Shown here: positions 12,475-24,879 of the stretch, in pieces
Position numbering within the stretch: position 1 is the stretch's first letter
How the letters are laid out: every line of letters starts with the position of its first letter
From: Diorhabda sublineata
Taxonomy: Eukaryota > Arthropoda > Insecta > Coleoptera > Chrysomelidae
Assembly (NCBI RefSeq): GCF_026230105.1
Contig: NC_079477.1
Coordinates: 7,383,001 to 7,447,000, forward strand
Direction: 5' to 3'
DNA length: 64,000 nt
The notes under the pieces: model-generated
What the model was told of the DNA's origin: nothing
Databases searched by the model: none
What the model saw: only the letters and a program-made list of their open reading frames with translations
Program-made: the position numbers and the translations under genes

Positions 12475-13140
12475 TAGAAGAAATTTCTTCTGAATAAAAA
12501 ATTGCAATAAATAATTGTAACAGTTATCTAACATTCAACAAATTATTTGACAGGTAAAATATCAAAGTAGTTAAGATAATATAAGTAAATGTTTTCATTA
12601 TTGAAAGTGCGAGTAGTGCGGGTAGAAAAAAATTGTGCTCTAAATACACAAGTAATTATTGTACAATGTCAACGATATCTCTCTAATTCGTTTTATATCA
12701 AATGTCCATTCGTCGAACTAATGTGTTTACGATTATTTCATATATAAGATTTATGTGCATCGATTTTATCGTATGTTGTGGTTGTTATACTGTGAATTTA
12801 AACAGACTACCCCGGATAAAATCAACTCTGAAAATTCATTAAAGGAACTATGTGATTGATTCAATTTACTTCAATAATCATTGAAAAAGTAGGAAATAGT
12901 ACTTTTATTTTGGTATCAATATTGCTGCCTAATCAATAATAACTAATAAAGTATATATAATATTTCTTATTTCTTAGACCTATTATATATGTTTATTCTT
13001 CTAATTTTCTAATTTTCTTGATTTTAGGTCTCTTCTGTTTTATTTCAATAATTTTTTAGAAGAAAGATAAAAATTGACTTTTCAACTTATTTCAGTCTTT
13101 TCAAAAGTCTTTGCCAGCTAGATTATGGTAATGGGATTGT
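12475..13140. other. Gene-free stretch
   Basis: No coding sequence or repeat was recognised between the recombinase fragment and the hairpin repeat. Confidence 0.45.
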
Positions 13141-13250
13141 GGCAAAAATAAACACCAAAACACCAAAGTCTACTAACTCTAATATATTCCCAGCTTTCGA
13201 ATACTTATGTATTCATCATCTGGGACTAAAATTATCATCAAGTTCAATAT
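13141..13250 (-). repeat. Hairpin repeat with hammerhead-like core
   Basis: On the minus strand a perfect nested hairpin lies at 13225-13189: outer stem CCCAG/CTGGG and inner stem GAATAC-ATAA-GTATTC, followed at once by GAAA. The piece before the inner stem reads AGATGAT, close to the hammerhead core CTGATGA. The layout is the same as in the hairpins at 35800-35851 and 48098-48127. Similar sequences flank Penelope-like elements in insects as far as I recall. Ribozyme activity is not claimed. Confidence 0.55.
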
Positions 13251-14225
13251 AAAAATATGTTTAAAACTATAACAATAATGACAATTACTTACATCAATTA
13301 GTTAAGAATTGCTTTATTCAAATTGACGCTTGTTAGAAATATTAAGCGTATTGATTCTGGTTACTATAGAAATCGTTATTAGTTTTCATTGGTTCGATTA
13401 TGAAGATAAGGTTAGCTGGTTGTCAATGACGTTGAATTTATTTTATAGAATCTGTTTTTTCGAAATATTAAAGATATGCATAGATTACACGTCAAGGTTA
13501 TTTGAATCAGTTTTCTTATTAATGCATTGATCATTTTGTGCAATATATTTTGTTTCTAAAAGTAGACGTGTGTTGTAGTTTTTCTCAGTCGTGAAAGCAG
13601 ATTAATAATTCATATTATGTCCTTGATGGTAAACATGTGTTGCTAATGAACACCTGTCAGAATATAATTTGCTTTTGTGGGAGGTTATCTAATTGGAGAG
13701 TGACATCTTTGACTGACCAACGTCTCAATTTAACAAGGTATGCCTAACATACATTATATTTGTCAATTTATTGATTGGTGTTTTATCTTTTATTTTAGTA
13801 AAAATACACTGAGAGGGTTTGACTGTATGCTATCTTAATATTATGTTCCTTAAAGATTCTAGAAAGTTTAGGAATAACAGATTTCGTAAATGGTGGAGGT
13901 GTCTAAATGGGTGAGATAGAAATGTCGTTTGACGTTCGAAGATGATATCGGTACTATGTTAAATTCAGGCTATTATGTGTTACACAAAATGCGTTTCAAA
14001 AGATATGAAGGATATGAGTTTTCATAAAAAAGTTTGTGAAGTATTTTAAGGTTTTTATAGAGTATTGGATCAGAAATTTTATAGATGCTTTTCATTTTCT
14101 CAGTGAAATTCTAAGGAGTAGGCACTTAAGGCCATAGAATCAACATAAAAAAAGGGTGATTCTTTACGTGGAGTAGGCAGATAGACCACGGAATCGGATC
14201 AATTCTTGCCAATGAACAGATAACC
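13251..14225. other. Gene-free stretch
   Basis: A 66-codon plus-strand ORF at 13330-13530 is hydrophobic and low in complexity, and I do not recognise it. No repeat was seen. Confidence 0.45.
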
Positions 14226-14229
14226 ACAC

Positions 14230-14660
14230 TACGTGGTAGTAAAATGCCATAAACCAAAGGACGCTTTGATGAACGAGGGTATTTTCATTGTATCTTGAAT
14301 AAAAGAGTTGATAAAACATCCAGTATGTGAAGGAAAATTTAACGATCTGGAGAAACGAGCACAAATATGTTTTAAAAACTTTGATGCAAGTTTTTTAACC
14401 ATAAGAGTAAGAAATACAAATATTTTGTTAGAGAATTGTTGTTTCTTAATCATCATTAAATTGTCACTTAAGATAAATCTTTTAAATAATGGATTTTCTT
14501 TCTGAGATTTTGGAGCTGTGAGTGATGAGCCCCGGGAAAGTTTTCATCAGCCTATTATCAGAGCAAATGGAACCCAAGGATGTTGGTTGATTACTATTGG
14601 ACGTTATCACTACTATTCAGGAGCTAAATTTGCCAGGAAATCATAAATTTTAAATTTATA
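14230..14660 (+). pseudogene. Pseudogene of multicopy arthropod protein with GERFHQ motif (copy 1)
   Basis: Two blocks match a large uncharacterised protein family found in many copies in arthropod genomes. The upstream block (about 14240-14380) reads KDALMNEGIFIVS, a stop, then KELIKHPVCEGKFNDLEKRA, like the family's KIKEGIFVGPQIxxL region. After a frameshift the second block (14509-14655) reads DFGAVSDEPRESFHQPI, QGCW and SGAKFARKS, equivalent to the family's GAVSDEHGERFHQDI...YQGxW stretch. The family's function is unknown to me. Its copy number suggests it is carried by mobile DNA. A second relic lies at 59155-59395. Confidence 0.62.
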
Positions 14661-16725
14661 ATAGAACTTTTTCACGTGTATCGGTTATTATTGTTTGAAA
14701 TATTTCAATTACATTGATGAAAAATATCTTGTCAGTTATTTTAAAAAGTTTAATTTATGTGGAATGACAAAGTACAAATTTTGTTCCTCAGTGTGATTCA
14801 CCATCTGAGTATTCTTGATGTCAAACCCCGGTTAGATTTAAAGTTAAGAGTCTTATCTTTTCTTAATTTTGCCTTCACTTATTTACAATGCTGTCCCTAC
14901 CAGCAATTAATTCAGTTTCAAAATTAAGGTTGGAGCTAGAATTAAATACTCTGCTGTGCCTGTAAATATTAATAAATGCAAATTCTAATGAAAAGAAGCT
15001 TGATTTTGATATGAAGTTGATATTAATCCTATTCTGTTATAAAGCTCAAAAGAAGTCAATAAAATTCTGAATATTATTGTTTGCACTGTATGCGATTTAC
15101 AATTATGATAATGTACTTATCTCAAGATCAAAGTGGGCACAAGATGTGGCCCATGAATTGGGTTACAAATGCAGAAGGCGGACAACTTCTTCATTGGTAT
15201 CCAAGACCGTGCTCGGTTTCAATTTGTGTTTATATAAGTATTTCGTTCTTCTGATCAATCAAAATAGAGTAAATACTATTTTAGTACTTCATCTCAATAC
15301 TTACCTCCATGGGCAATTATTTTATCGTATCTTTTGCTAGCTCGACCTCAACATGAAGCATAATGAGCTGCTCCATAGTGATACTTTAGAGATATATCAA
15401 AGAAATTAGGTTATATTTTGATAAAAGTTTTTTGTAGTCTATTCTGAATTATGCATAAAATAAACACAGTTCTGTTAAATGATATGTATTTCTAAATTTC
15501 AAATTGCTATAACAATCAAGAGAATTCTCTGAAAATAAAATTCGTACTTTTTTAAATTGTGTGAGATACATTGTTTAGAAAATTAAATTTTTTTAATGCT
15601 GTAGTTAGGATAATACCATTCGAACTCTGTTAAAGCTAGAGTTCAGTAATATGAAAATGGGTGTAAAATGCTGAAATTTCTAGAAAACTTTCAAGACGTA
15701 TTTGAATCATCTATCCGTTTAGTTGCATGACGCTACAAGACCGTTTTCATCAAATGCTTTTGTTTTCACTTGAATAATTAAAATGTTTAAAACAAATAAT
15801 CCATTTTTCGGCTACATTTTTAACATTTTTTACGCAAATTTTAGATAAAGTAAGAGTTCGTTGAACTTGATGATGCTACGAGGCCCTTTTTTTTGATTGT
15901 TTTTGGAATCCACGCACAATTTCAATATAACTTTATATAAGGCATAGTATGCCTGAAGTCCACCATTTCTTAATTATTTCACATTTTCGAAATTTTTGGA
16001 GACATGCAGCCCTCCACTAAAAAAATTATATTTCTAAGCTTAAGTGAGCAAGGACCTGGCAACGGAAGAGATAAGGAAGGGGAGTGAAATGGTGCTGACT
16101 GAAAAGTCAGCAAGGGCATCATAATGGGCCTAAGGCCTCTGAGTGGATCTCGGCTGACCTATCACAATTTGCTCACAAAAAACGACCATGGAATTTCGAA
16201 AATTCAAAACTTGAATATTAGTATATATGTACAACGAAGTCGATCAAGTCACAATGTATTAATGGTCTAAATTCTGGACTGAGTGAATCTATGGTGATCG
16301 AAATGGAAGAGGTAAAAGAAAACTTCTTTGATTGTTTTATAGAGTAATTGATCATACTTACACAAACAACCTGAACAGTTAAATGATGTAAGCAAACATA
16401 AAGTTAAATGAAAAAATATCATACTAAATAAACAATAGTAAAACATAAAAAAATAGGATAAGACTGTCAAAATATTTTGTTTAAATCACCATAGTCAATA
16501 ACCCCTACACACAAATTTTAATAAAAGTCATACGAATCCATATCGAAATATAGATCTCGTTGCGGGTCCTTGCGTATTTTACCTACATGTATATAGGTAA
16601 GTTTCAGATATCGGCATTTTTAAATAGGCAAAAAACAAAAAAATATATTTGTACTACCGCTCGGAAAGTACGTACTTTAAACACACTTTTGAGTGCCTAA
16701 AACTTTAAGCAGTAGTGCCTATTAA
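14661..16725. other. Long stretch without a recognised gene
   Basis: The longest open frame is 15077-15340 (plus, 87 codons), with no domain I recognise. It shares its sequence with another plausible-looking frame over 15120-15210, so its coding status is doubtful. A slightly G+C-richer patch at 16040-16160 was not matched to anything. Confidence 0.4.
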
Positions 16726-16727
16726 GG

Positions 16728-16802
16728 ACCCCGTAGTTTAGTTGCCAGTGTACGAGGCTCAAATGCGGAAGGTCCCAGGTTCAAATCGCGCTGATACCAT
16801 TT
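16728..16802 (+). other. tRNA-like or SINE-head sequence
   Basis: GGTTCAAATCG at 16783-16793 looks like a pol III B box, and TAGTTTAGTTGCC about 45 bases upstream resembles an A box. The acceptor and T stems do not pair, so this is not a working tRNA gene. It could be the head of a tRNA-derived SINE, since it is followed by A+T-rich sequence, or a chance match. Confidence 0.3.
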
Positions 16803-17554
16803 TTCTACTTATGTAATAATAAAATAATTTTTAGGTAACATTTATACATGCCGATCAGAAAAGTTGACAAATTTAATAACACAAATTTCTCTATTGTTCT
16901 GTTAATTTTGATTAAAATATTCAAAATATTAATAAAAAATAATATGTATTGAGGACAATCTCCATTCAACTTCTGTATTTTGATAAAATTTTCCCTAGCA
17001 GAAAAAATATTGTATGCAATTCGTGTATAAAGGCCATTTTTTGTATCATGTGATATTCACATTCGCCTAAAAACTATTGCCTATTAAATGTCAAATCAAA
17101 GACTCATAACTTTGCTTCGAAGTTTTTTAACTATCAACTGTTACTTATATTAATAGGTCGGTAATTCGCATTTGAGGACTCATTTTCTCGGACTAACACT
17201 AGCTCCTAATGAGCACTCACCTTTTTAAAATACATTTTCGTTTAGTTAAAAGACCTTGTTTTCTCCCTTCAATAAAATATATCTTACCGCCTAATAACTG
17301 ATGCAAAGGCACGTTTCACGTTTCCGTCTTTTTTTATCGATATTATCATCATCAGTTTTCCGCGTACTACCAATACCATTATTATTCCATGTCCACAAAT
17401 AAAAAAGTCTAATTGGTCCAATTAAGATTAATCGATATCAAAATTTCACAGTGGTATCAAAATCACAATCGACAGAGGCGTAGAATATTTTCCTATATGA
17501 ATTGGATTTTCTGAAACGAAATTCCATAACCAAATAGAAAAACATAGGAAACTA

Positions 17555-17625
17555 AAGTCTATTAGTCAAAGAAAAATAGCAAACCAAAAACATGATCAGT
17601 ACGTGATCAGCACGTGAACATTCCG
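17555..17625 (+). repeat. Left copy of a direct repeat flanking a small ORF
   Basis: The order AAAGTCTATT, AAAAATAGCAAACCAAAAAC, then CACGTG is repeated with changes at 18180-18255 (TAAAGTCTATT, AAAAATAGTAAACCAAAAC, CACGTGATCAG). The two copies lie about 620 bases apart in the same direction. Confidence 0.5.
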
Positions 17626-17906
17626 GGCGAAACGCGGCGTGGCACTATTATGGGGGCACTATTACCATAATACCACAAATAAAAATCCGCGTGGGAGGGG
17701 TGAGCCCCACATCGATGGAGACGCCGTTAGATCAGATGTAGTAAAGGGAAGACATCGCATTATCATACTGCAGTGAGATTGTTTATATTTGTCTGTGTTG
17801 TAATTTCCTTAAATATTTCTGATGCGAACACATATGATGAAGAAGAGGACTAAAAAGCCTCATTTTAACGCTAGATAAAAACAAATGATTGTGATTACTT
17901 ATAAAA

Positions 17907-18128
17907 ATGGAATGCAAGAAAATGATAACAAGAATGTTGATGACGTTATTTCCAAAACGGCAAATATTTCGGGAGTATCTTTTTGAAATGTTCGAGGCTC
18001 AAACCAAAATGTGGAATATAAACATTGATGTGCAAGTTGAGCCACTTATTATAAATGTTGACGATAGAGGAATATGCTCAATGTCATCTGATGGGCAAGA
18101 AAATGTGTTTGTTGAGGTAAAAAATTAA
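17907..18128 (+). CDS. Small ORF or exon, not recognised
   Basis: The ORF has 73 codons starting MECKKMITRMLMTLFPKRQI. I do not recognise the product. Its end (GTGTTTGTTGAGGTAAAAA) contains a good 5' splice-site-like sequence, GAG|GTAAAA at about 18115-18120, so it could be an exon whose coding part stops there. Over the first third, an overlapping frame also reads like protein (NKNVDDVISKTANISGVSF), which suggests a frameshifted relic instead. Local base composition is less A+T-rich than the surroundings from 17590 on, and the segment is bracketed by related direct repeats. Coding status is uncertain. Confidence 0.2.
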   Translation: MECKKMITRMLMTLFPKRQIFREYLFEMFEAQTKMWNINIDVQVEPLIINVDDRGICSMSSDGQENVFVEVKN

Positions 18129-18179
18129 GATTTTATTTTATTGTTTCAATACACATATTATCGATTTCTGCATTCGGTG

Positions 18180-18255
18180 TTAAAGTCTATTTATCGAAAA
18201 AAAAAACAAAAAATAGTAAACCAAAACATATTCACGCACAGTGCACGTGATCAGG
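18180..18255 (+). repeat. Right copy of the direct repeat
   Basis: This is the partner of 17555-17625. It shares the AATAGNAAACCAAAA core and a CACGTGATCAG block. Confidence 0.5.
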
Positions 18256-18479
18256 GTTGAAAACGCCAAAGCAAAGCATGTAACAGGACCGCATTCCGCA
18301 CTTAAGAAATAATTTGCGGTTTCATACAACACATTAATAATATAAATTATGAATAATTATGCACAATTATTATTACAAAAATATATAAAAGGAAACTTTT
18401 CATGTGATACAGAGAATTGATACTTTCTCAAGAGGAGGCAAATGTCCCAATTGTTGTATCTAAACGAGGGAGGAGAAAA

Positions 18480-19120
18480 GTAAAGTAAATTCACTGAAAA
18501 AAATATTTCAAGCATAAACTCTTTTTAACACGTCATTCGCCTTTGTGTTTATCACCACCAGATCATTTATCTCAAGTCTCTTTCCACTAATAATTTTAAT
18601 AGCTTTTGGAACAGACAGTAATCTAAGATGGCTAGGTCAGGTGAATATAACAGACGTCCTAAGAAATCGTAACACAGTTCTATACATTTTTCTACAATAA
18701 TAAAAAACGAATGAGTAGGCGTTTGTTGTTATCGAATAAAACTTCAAACTTCGTCATCAAAACGTCCCAGGCTCAATATTTGTTAGTTACTGGTTTTCCC
18801 TTTCCTCAATAATTGATAAATATTGAGCCTTTTAAATCCCATGGCCATAATCTTATCCATTGTTTCGACGAAAGTTTTGAGCCTGTGATAATATGATATA
18901 TACAAATTTCATTTATCGTCACATATCAGGGTAAAATCAGGTAAATTATATCTAAAGATGATATAATTTTAAAACGAGCTAGCTTTTTATTAGTATTATA
19001 CAATCGCGGCACCCATCTTGAAAAAAAATATTTCATATGTAATTTTTTAATCATATCCGCCACAAATTTTCATTTGACGATCGCCGATTTTATTTTATCT
19101 AACATTTATAGAGTACCTAG
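18480..19120 (-). pseudogene. mariner transposase relic (minus)
   Basis: Minus-strand blocks appear in mariner order. About 19060-19000 reads LHMKYFFSRWVPRLYNTNKK, the end of the DNA-binding half. About 18890-18850 reads KTFVETMDKIMA. About 18845-18775 reads WDLKGSIFINY, a stop, GKGKPVTNKY, then a stop. About 18680-18580 reads LGRLLYSPDLAILDYCLFQK, which includes the third catalytic position of the D,D34D type. Several frameshifts and stops are present and the first catalytic motif was not found. The 3' end is blurred near 18480. Confidence 0.78.
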
Positions 19121-19359
19121 TTAAAGTAGATGATGAATGTTTATATTTTATATTCAAAAGTATATAACCAGTTGCAAATAATTCACTGGAAAAGTGAACT
19201 TCCAGAAAAATATTCACAAAATTTTTTTCGGTTTATTAATTGTTTTTCCATGTAAAATATGAAGTTAAATCACAATCCAAATTCACTCAATAATATTGAA
19301 ACTATTTAAACCGAAAGACAATGTTAAACCACGAAAGTTACGTGGAATAAGGTCCAGGA

Positions 19360-19658
19360 ACCTGGTGGTATTGAACTCCTACCACATACAGTACTTAGTT
19401 CGGATTTTGCACCGTCAGATTATTTTATCCAGATTTATCCAGATCCATGGTGAAATTTATGCGTGGGAAAAAATTTTTCATCCAAGCCAGAAGCATGGTT
19501 TTACCAAGGTCTTGAGGATCTTTCTTAACGTTGGGTTAAAATCATAGAATACGAAGGGATATATTTTTAATATCAAGGCTTCCTATTTGTATGATTGCTT
19601 AATAAACAAAGTGAACATTGAAAACCGATTTTATTTATAAGACACCCTCTATATTAAT
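19360..19658 (+). pseudogene. mariner transposase C-terminal relic with right end
   Basis: The reading frame shifts twice but the blocks are clear. LLPHTVLSSDFAPSDYF (about 19375-19425) equals the PPYSPDLAPSDY region. AWFYQGLEDLS, a stop, then RWVKIIEYEGIYF (about 19493-19570) is the typical C-terminus. About 70 bases further, AAGACACCCTCTATATT (about 19640-19657) looks like a terminal inverted repeat end of the TATAGAGGGTGTCTT type. The 5' two-thirds are missing. The element is divergent from the minus-strand relic just to its left. Confidence 0.72.
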
Positions 19659-19659
19659 A

Positions 19660-22600
19660 AATAATAGATTAAAAAACTGAAAACAGGATTTAATAGCAAA
19701 CCAATTAGAAAATAAAAAACTCTAAAAGGTACATCAAACTTGCTCGACTCCTATTTCTTTTATAATAATACTGATAATACATCTTCGTATCGAAAAAATG
19801 TTTACCATCGTATATTTCATATATACTTGATTATATCATAGTCTCTCATCATATATAAAAGAAAAGTTATAAGGAGAAAACAATGCGGCAAGGGAAAACA
19901 TCAAAATAAAAGTACAGAGACTTAATTTTATTACATTTTGAATTGACAGTTTGAAATGATGCTCTCAATGTTTCCAATAAGTGGAAGGAACGCGTTCATA
20001 GAGTAAAATAAAATTCCTGATCAAATGAGAAAATGCTGATAGAAGTTATATTAAAATTTTAATGAAGATGCATTAATTTGAAATTCAAAACGTCTGCTTT
20101 ATTTAACTTGTTCACCAAAATACGTCGCCGCAAAATTCCCGTAACAAGAAACACGATCATATGCAACCACAATAACCAGTTAAGAGTATTATTCCATACC
20201 CAGGTCTCGAGAACGGATATAAATTGTCTTCGTACTGTAAACACTGTGTTTTCCGCTAGGAATATTCATAACAGGACTGATTAAAATTTTAACTCAATAT
20301 CTTTACGTGGTTTTATGTTTTATTATCTCCAGATTTTACATGATTACTGAAAATAAACAGTGCAATGTAAGGCCCAGCTGGAGGGGTTTACATATTATTC
20401 TGACAAAAAGAGAAGTAACAAAACCAATTGATCGATAACATAAATAATAATTTACGCTAATTATTATTAGATTTCGCTAAAGAGCAAATGATGAATTGGT
20501 TTGTAGAAAAAAATATAATATTTGCTAACTAGGATGAGTTATAGCCGTGCATTTATGACTTTATTGAACTCATCTTTCAAGCGATCGGTGGAGTTTAATG
20601 AATAAAGATAATAAACATAAATTGAATTATGAATAACTATTTTCATATATAGAGCGAAGAAATATTGCAAGGATTTTAGGAAATTACGATCTGTGATCAG
20701 GTCAGCTGATTGTGGATCTTAAGCCAGAACGAGATTTTGTTCACAGTTTCCAAACATCGCGTTCAATTTTCGGTGGAAATTTCATATTTAAAATTGGATC
20801 CACAATAACTTTCGACGCATATTACTTTTATAATTCTTCCATGATATTTATTCATTTGTATGATAGATTCTATAGGCCATTAAAAATAAGTCGGAAAATT
20901 TTTTCATCAAGCTGAAAATCATTTTAAAACATCTATTGCGTCCTAAATGCGTGTAATCTGGGTTTCCAACATTCCAGGTAGTGATATGATTTTTCTGGAA
21001 TATCATTCTCAACGTCCTTCAAAAATTCGTCTACTTTGAGGTAAATATCAAAGCGTTAAATCACTGACTTAATATCCTCGCGACAAATGACAGCTGCGGC
21101 TTTCAGTATGCGAGCTTTGTTTCCAGATTTTCCATCAGGAATTTATGAGTTGGGACAAAGTTTTCGCAGTGTTCCATTTATGACAAAGTAAATTGGCATT
21201 GGTCTTTATTTTCTTCCATCTTTGTGCAAAAATAGTGGAATGTCATATCTTCATCTATCTAGGTCGGCTAACTGACAATATAGCTATTGCATCTTTTTCC
21301 AGGAAATTGATACTGCAGAATCTGTGGTACCTGGTCTCTACCTTAACCAGATCAACGTCAAAACGAATTCATTCAAGTACCTATATATGTACCTATACTA
21401 TATATAGGTACCAAGTACCTATACTATACGGTAACTCGCCTATTTAGAGGCTATTACTTTTACAAATTCCTGTGATGTGTCCCCCCACATATGACAAATC
21501 TTTTTCAATCAAAAGTCTCCTTCTTATATTTTACTGCGTGAATCCCAACTGAAGCAAGACCTTGAAGTAGAAGATACTTCTCATCTTTACTTGCTTCTCT
21601 TTATTCATGTTTCTATTACCCTTTCTTTTTTAGTAGTTGAGGCCTCATCATATAATAGCTAATTAAAAATTTCGGGTAATTCATATTTGTAGATTTTGAA
21701 CACGCCGTATAATCTCGGAAACAACAGAATACGACATTATAATACTTTATTTCAAGTATAATCAACTTTTTACTTGCACTATTCTGAAATTTAAAGAAAA
21801 ACAGACTTTAAAATGATGTAAAATGTGTTTCAAAATTGACTGAATTAAAAAACTTTATATAATTTTATGTTTTACAGCTTTTAGTCTACGTGTTTTTTAA
21901 TATGTGGTCTTGGAAAGACGAAAAATGTAAGTTTGCACTGAAATACAACTTTTTTTTTCGTTTTTAACATTCAATTTCGGCTATACTACTTAACCGAAGT
22001 TTTATATGTCAATTGACGCAGATTTAGTTCTCTGTATTTTTAAATAGAATGACATTTTCCATCAGACGCACTAGTTACAAGCAAAAAACTTGACATAGTG
22101 CAATATTTTAGCGGTTTTTTGTCTAGTAAAAGTTAAGCTCACCACCTGGGATGGTGCAAACTCAGATTACAGTTTTTTAGGAACAAATAGTGGTTTTCAA
22201 ATGATTTTAAGCTTGCTGAAAATTAATTCCTCAAAATAAATTAATTTAATTAGTCTTGCTGGTTGTTTGATAATTGTTATTACCCAGATTTTGCAACAAT
22301 CTTATTACCAATAAGCAATTTTATGTTGAAATGAAAAACGTTCAAAAAACCATTAACAAACGAAACAATTCATCAGCTTATCATGGTCTATCAGGGTAGA
22401 AAGGATCAACGACCAAAATCCAGACAACTCAAATTCACGGTCGTCCGAATCGTTCTCTAAATTCATAATAACTGGTTGGATTTTTTACTTTAACAACATG
22501 GTTTACCATACTCACGTATGAGATTATTATCAAATTGATGCTTTAGGTTCGTTCCAACCCATCAAAAAACCATCCTTGGTACGGCGACGATTCTGAGCAA

Positions 22601-22955
22601 TAGAGATTACAAGATTACAGCCGGGCAGTACCGTAATACGATCGATTCTGTTTTGTGTTCCAATCGACTTAGGTATTGTTTGTGTCCTGAACGGTCATTT
22701 TGATACTTTTTTGATAGCAAGTACTATTTCAGTAACCATGTATAACCGGAGATTGCGCAGAAAATATCATTTAAACGCTTCCATAACCGTTCCAAGAACG
22801 GTCCAGACCGCCAGGTTAGAAGAAAACTTTTATATACATTTTTCTGTTAAACATAAAATCTCTAAATCTATTTCAAAATGATGATATTCTATTTTGGTAC
22901 CTGGCTTAAATATCAACCAAGCATTTGGAATGAATCCCCTCCAAGGTCCAATATG
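19660..22955. other. Long stretch without a recognised gene
   Basis: Short open frames occur (20059-20284 on both strands, 20712-20915, 21193-21447) without recognisable domains. A minus-strand piece near 21100-20950 reads like protein (KARILKAAAVICREDIKSVI, later EKSYHYLECWKPRLHAFRTQ) but I cannot name it. A short palindromic cluster of TACCTATA/TATAGGTA words lies at 21378-21430. Confidence 0.35.
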
Positions 22956-22959
22956 AACT

Positions 22960-23800
22960 ATTATCATTTGTTGTTCTTTTGACTTATTCATAAGCAAACA
23001 TTTCATGGAATTGTCTTAAAACTCTCATTTCACTTCCTTCAATCAAAAGTTTCAAGATTATAAAATAGTTTCTGTTCTATTTTTGTAACACAAAACAAAC
23101 AGGTTTTAGTTTAATGGAAATCGTGTACCATTTTTCGAATATCTCTGATATGTTATTAGAATAGAGATGTAATGTGTGCTTTTTGACTAATTTTTTAAAC
23201 GGTGAAAAGTTTAGTTCACCGCATGTATTGAGTAAATGTCGCTCTTCTGAAATTATTCTTCAAATGTAGCTTATTGAAACACTTCTAACAAATTCCATTT
23301 CTATTCTAAGATTATATTTTTTATGAGAGGTAATATTTTCCAGGCTTCCAGAAAGTTGGAATTTCAAATTAAGTTCTCCCTCATTATTTTTGAAATAATT
23401 AAGTTCAATATCATTTCTCTCAATCTTGTTTTTTTTCCATAACCACATTATTGGGCCGCAAATTAGAAAGTTGCTGAATGATATTTATTTCACAGAAAAG
23501 CTTTCCATGAAAGAACTTAGAGGTTGTATTTCTTAAGGGTCGTAAGGGTTTTTTGAGCAACATAATGATACAAGCTACGAACAGTTAGTTAATTAACTTT
23601 CAGATTCCTCTCAATTTTCATTTATCATCAATAGAAAGGTGAAAGGCTGCTTCAAAATAACAGAACAATGGAAAATCGGTACCAAAAACGATGGGATCCA
23701 CTCATGATGGGCGATTACTGCTGGTTCTTGGAGAGCGAAGATATGACCCTTATGAAAAAAGAGGACAAATATTTTTGATTTCTTGCATTATCAATACAGT
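22960..23800 (+). repeat. Dispersed repeat, copy A
   Basis: Three segments recur in the same order and direction in copy B. At 22965-23045, GTTGTTCTTTTGACTTATTC and GGAATTGTCTTAAAACT match 25485-25560. At 23545-23605, TTTTTTGAGCAACATAATGA and CAAGCTACGAA match 25690-25750. At 23755-23800, AGAGGACAAATATTTTTGAT matches 25812-25860. About 500 bases between the first two segments lack a partner in copy B. No protein was recognised. Confidence 0.55.
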
Positions 23801-24879
23801 ATACAATACAATGTTAAAAACATGTGTGTGGTTTTTTAACGAAACATAAAAACCTTGTATGTTACCGCTTTTTTTGCCCATTTTTGTATTGGGATAAGTT
23901 AATTCTAATATATCCCGCTATTTAACTTTATGTTACAGTGAAAAAAATAACGAATATAATCGATATTAAAGGGCCAGCCTTTTTTGTGTGGCCCATTCTG
24001 TGTACTCTTTTATCTACGTTTTTTCACTTTTCAACGTATCTTTCTGACAAATATCTCTTGGGGTCCACGTGGTTATGAACACATTTGAGAAACTGATTCA
24101 CCCCATTCATGTTAATGTATTTTAATACCTCGCAGATAGGCCCTTATCAATTTTACGGGGACAATTTTCTGGCTCGAAAATAGTTTAAGGACTCGTCGTC
24201 TTGGTTCGATCGTTTATATAAAACGAGTTTTTGTGTGTTGAAATTGGAAATTTCGCAATATCAGCGAGAGACAGAAAAATGAGTTATCCATAGAATTTCT
24301 TATGATATGGAGAATCTGTTGTTAGAAAATACAAGAATTGTGAGACATTTACAAACAGATGTTACGGTATGAATATTAAAATAATTAGAATTTCAAAGAA
24401 GAGTTTGGTAACGCTCATAATAAAAAAATATATTCTTGTAAATAATAGAAGTAGATATATGAATAAAATATGAGAATTTCATGAAATTATACCAATTTAT
24501 CATAAAAAAATTGTCTCTCTGAAGTATGGTATAAGATGTCAAAGGAAGATATTTTATCGTTTTTCATGATTGACATATCGTTCTTCATAGTCGAAATCTT
24601 CTTGTCTATTAGCAAAAATCAACGAGTTTGACGTGGGATCCTCGTTTTTGCATAGAAATTTTTCAGTTTTCAGTTTCAGATCTCTTAGTCATTTTCACAT
24701 CACTATCACTAAGAGGTCTTCTTAGAAATTGTCTTCATAAAAACAGTCAAAACGATTTAGAATAAATCAAGGAAAGATAGATTTAATTAATTAAAAGAAA
24801 AAACGAAATCCACAAACCAGAAATAGTGAAGTCGAGATAAGATAAAGAATTTACGCCGGATATAGCGTATATAGTGAGT

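Noticed and set aside
15077..15340. Exon containing WAQDVAHELG
   Set aside because: Two frames look equally protein-like over the same bases and neither continues. No family could be named.
16728..16802. Functional tRNA gene
   Set aside because: Acceptor and T stems do not pair and no proper anticodon arm can be drawn.
20950..21100. Minus-strand stretch ending ECWKPRLHAFRTQ as a transposase
   Set aside because: No defining catalytic motif; broken by stops.
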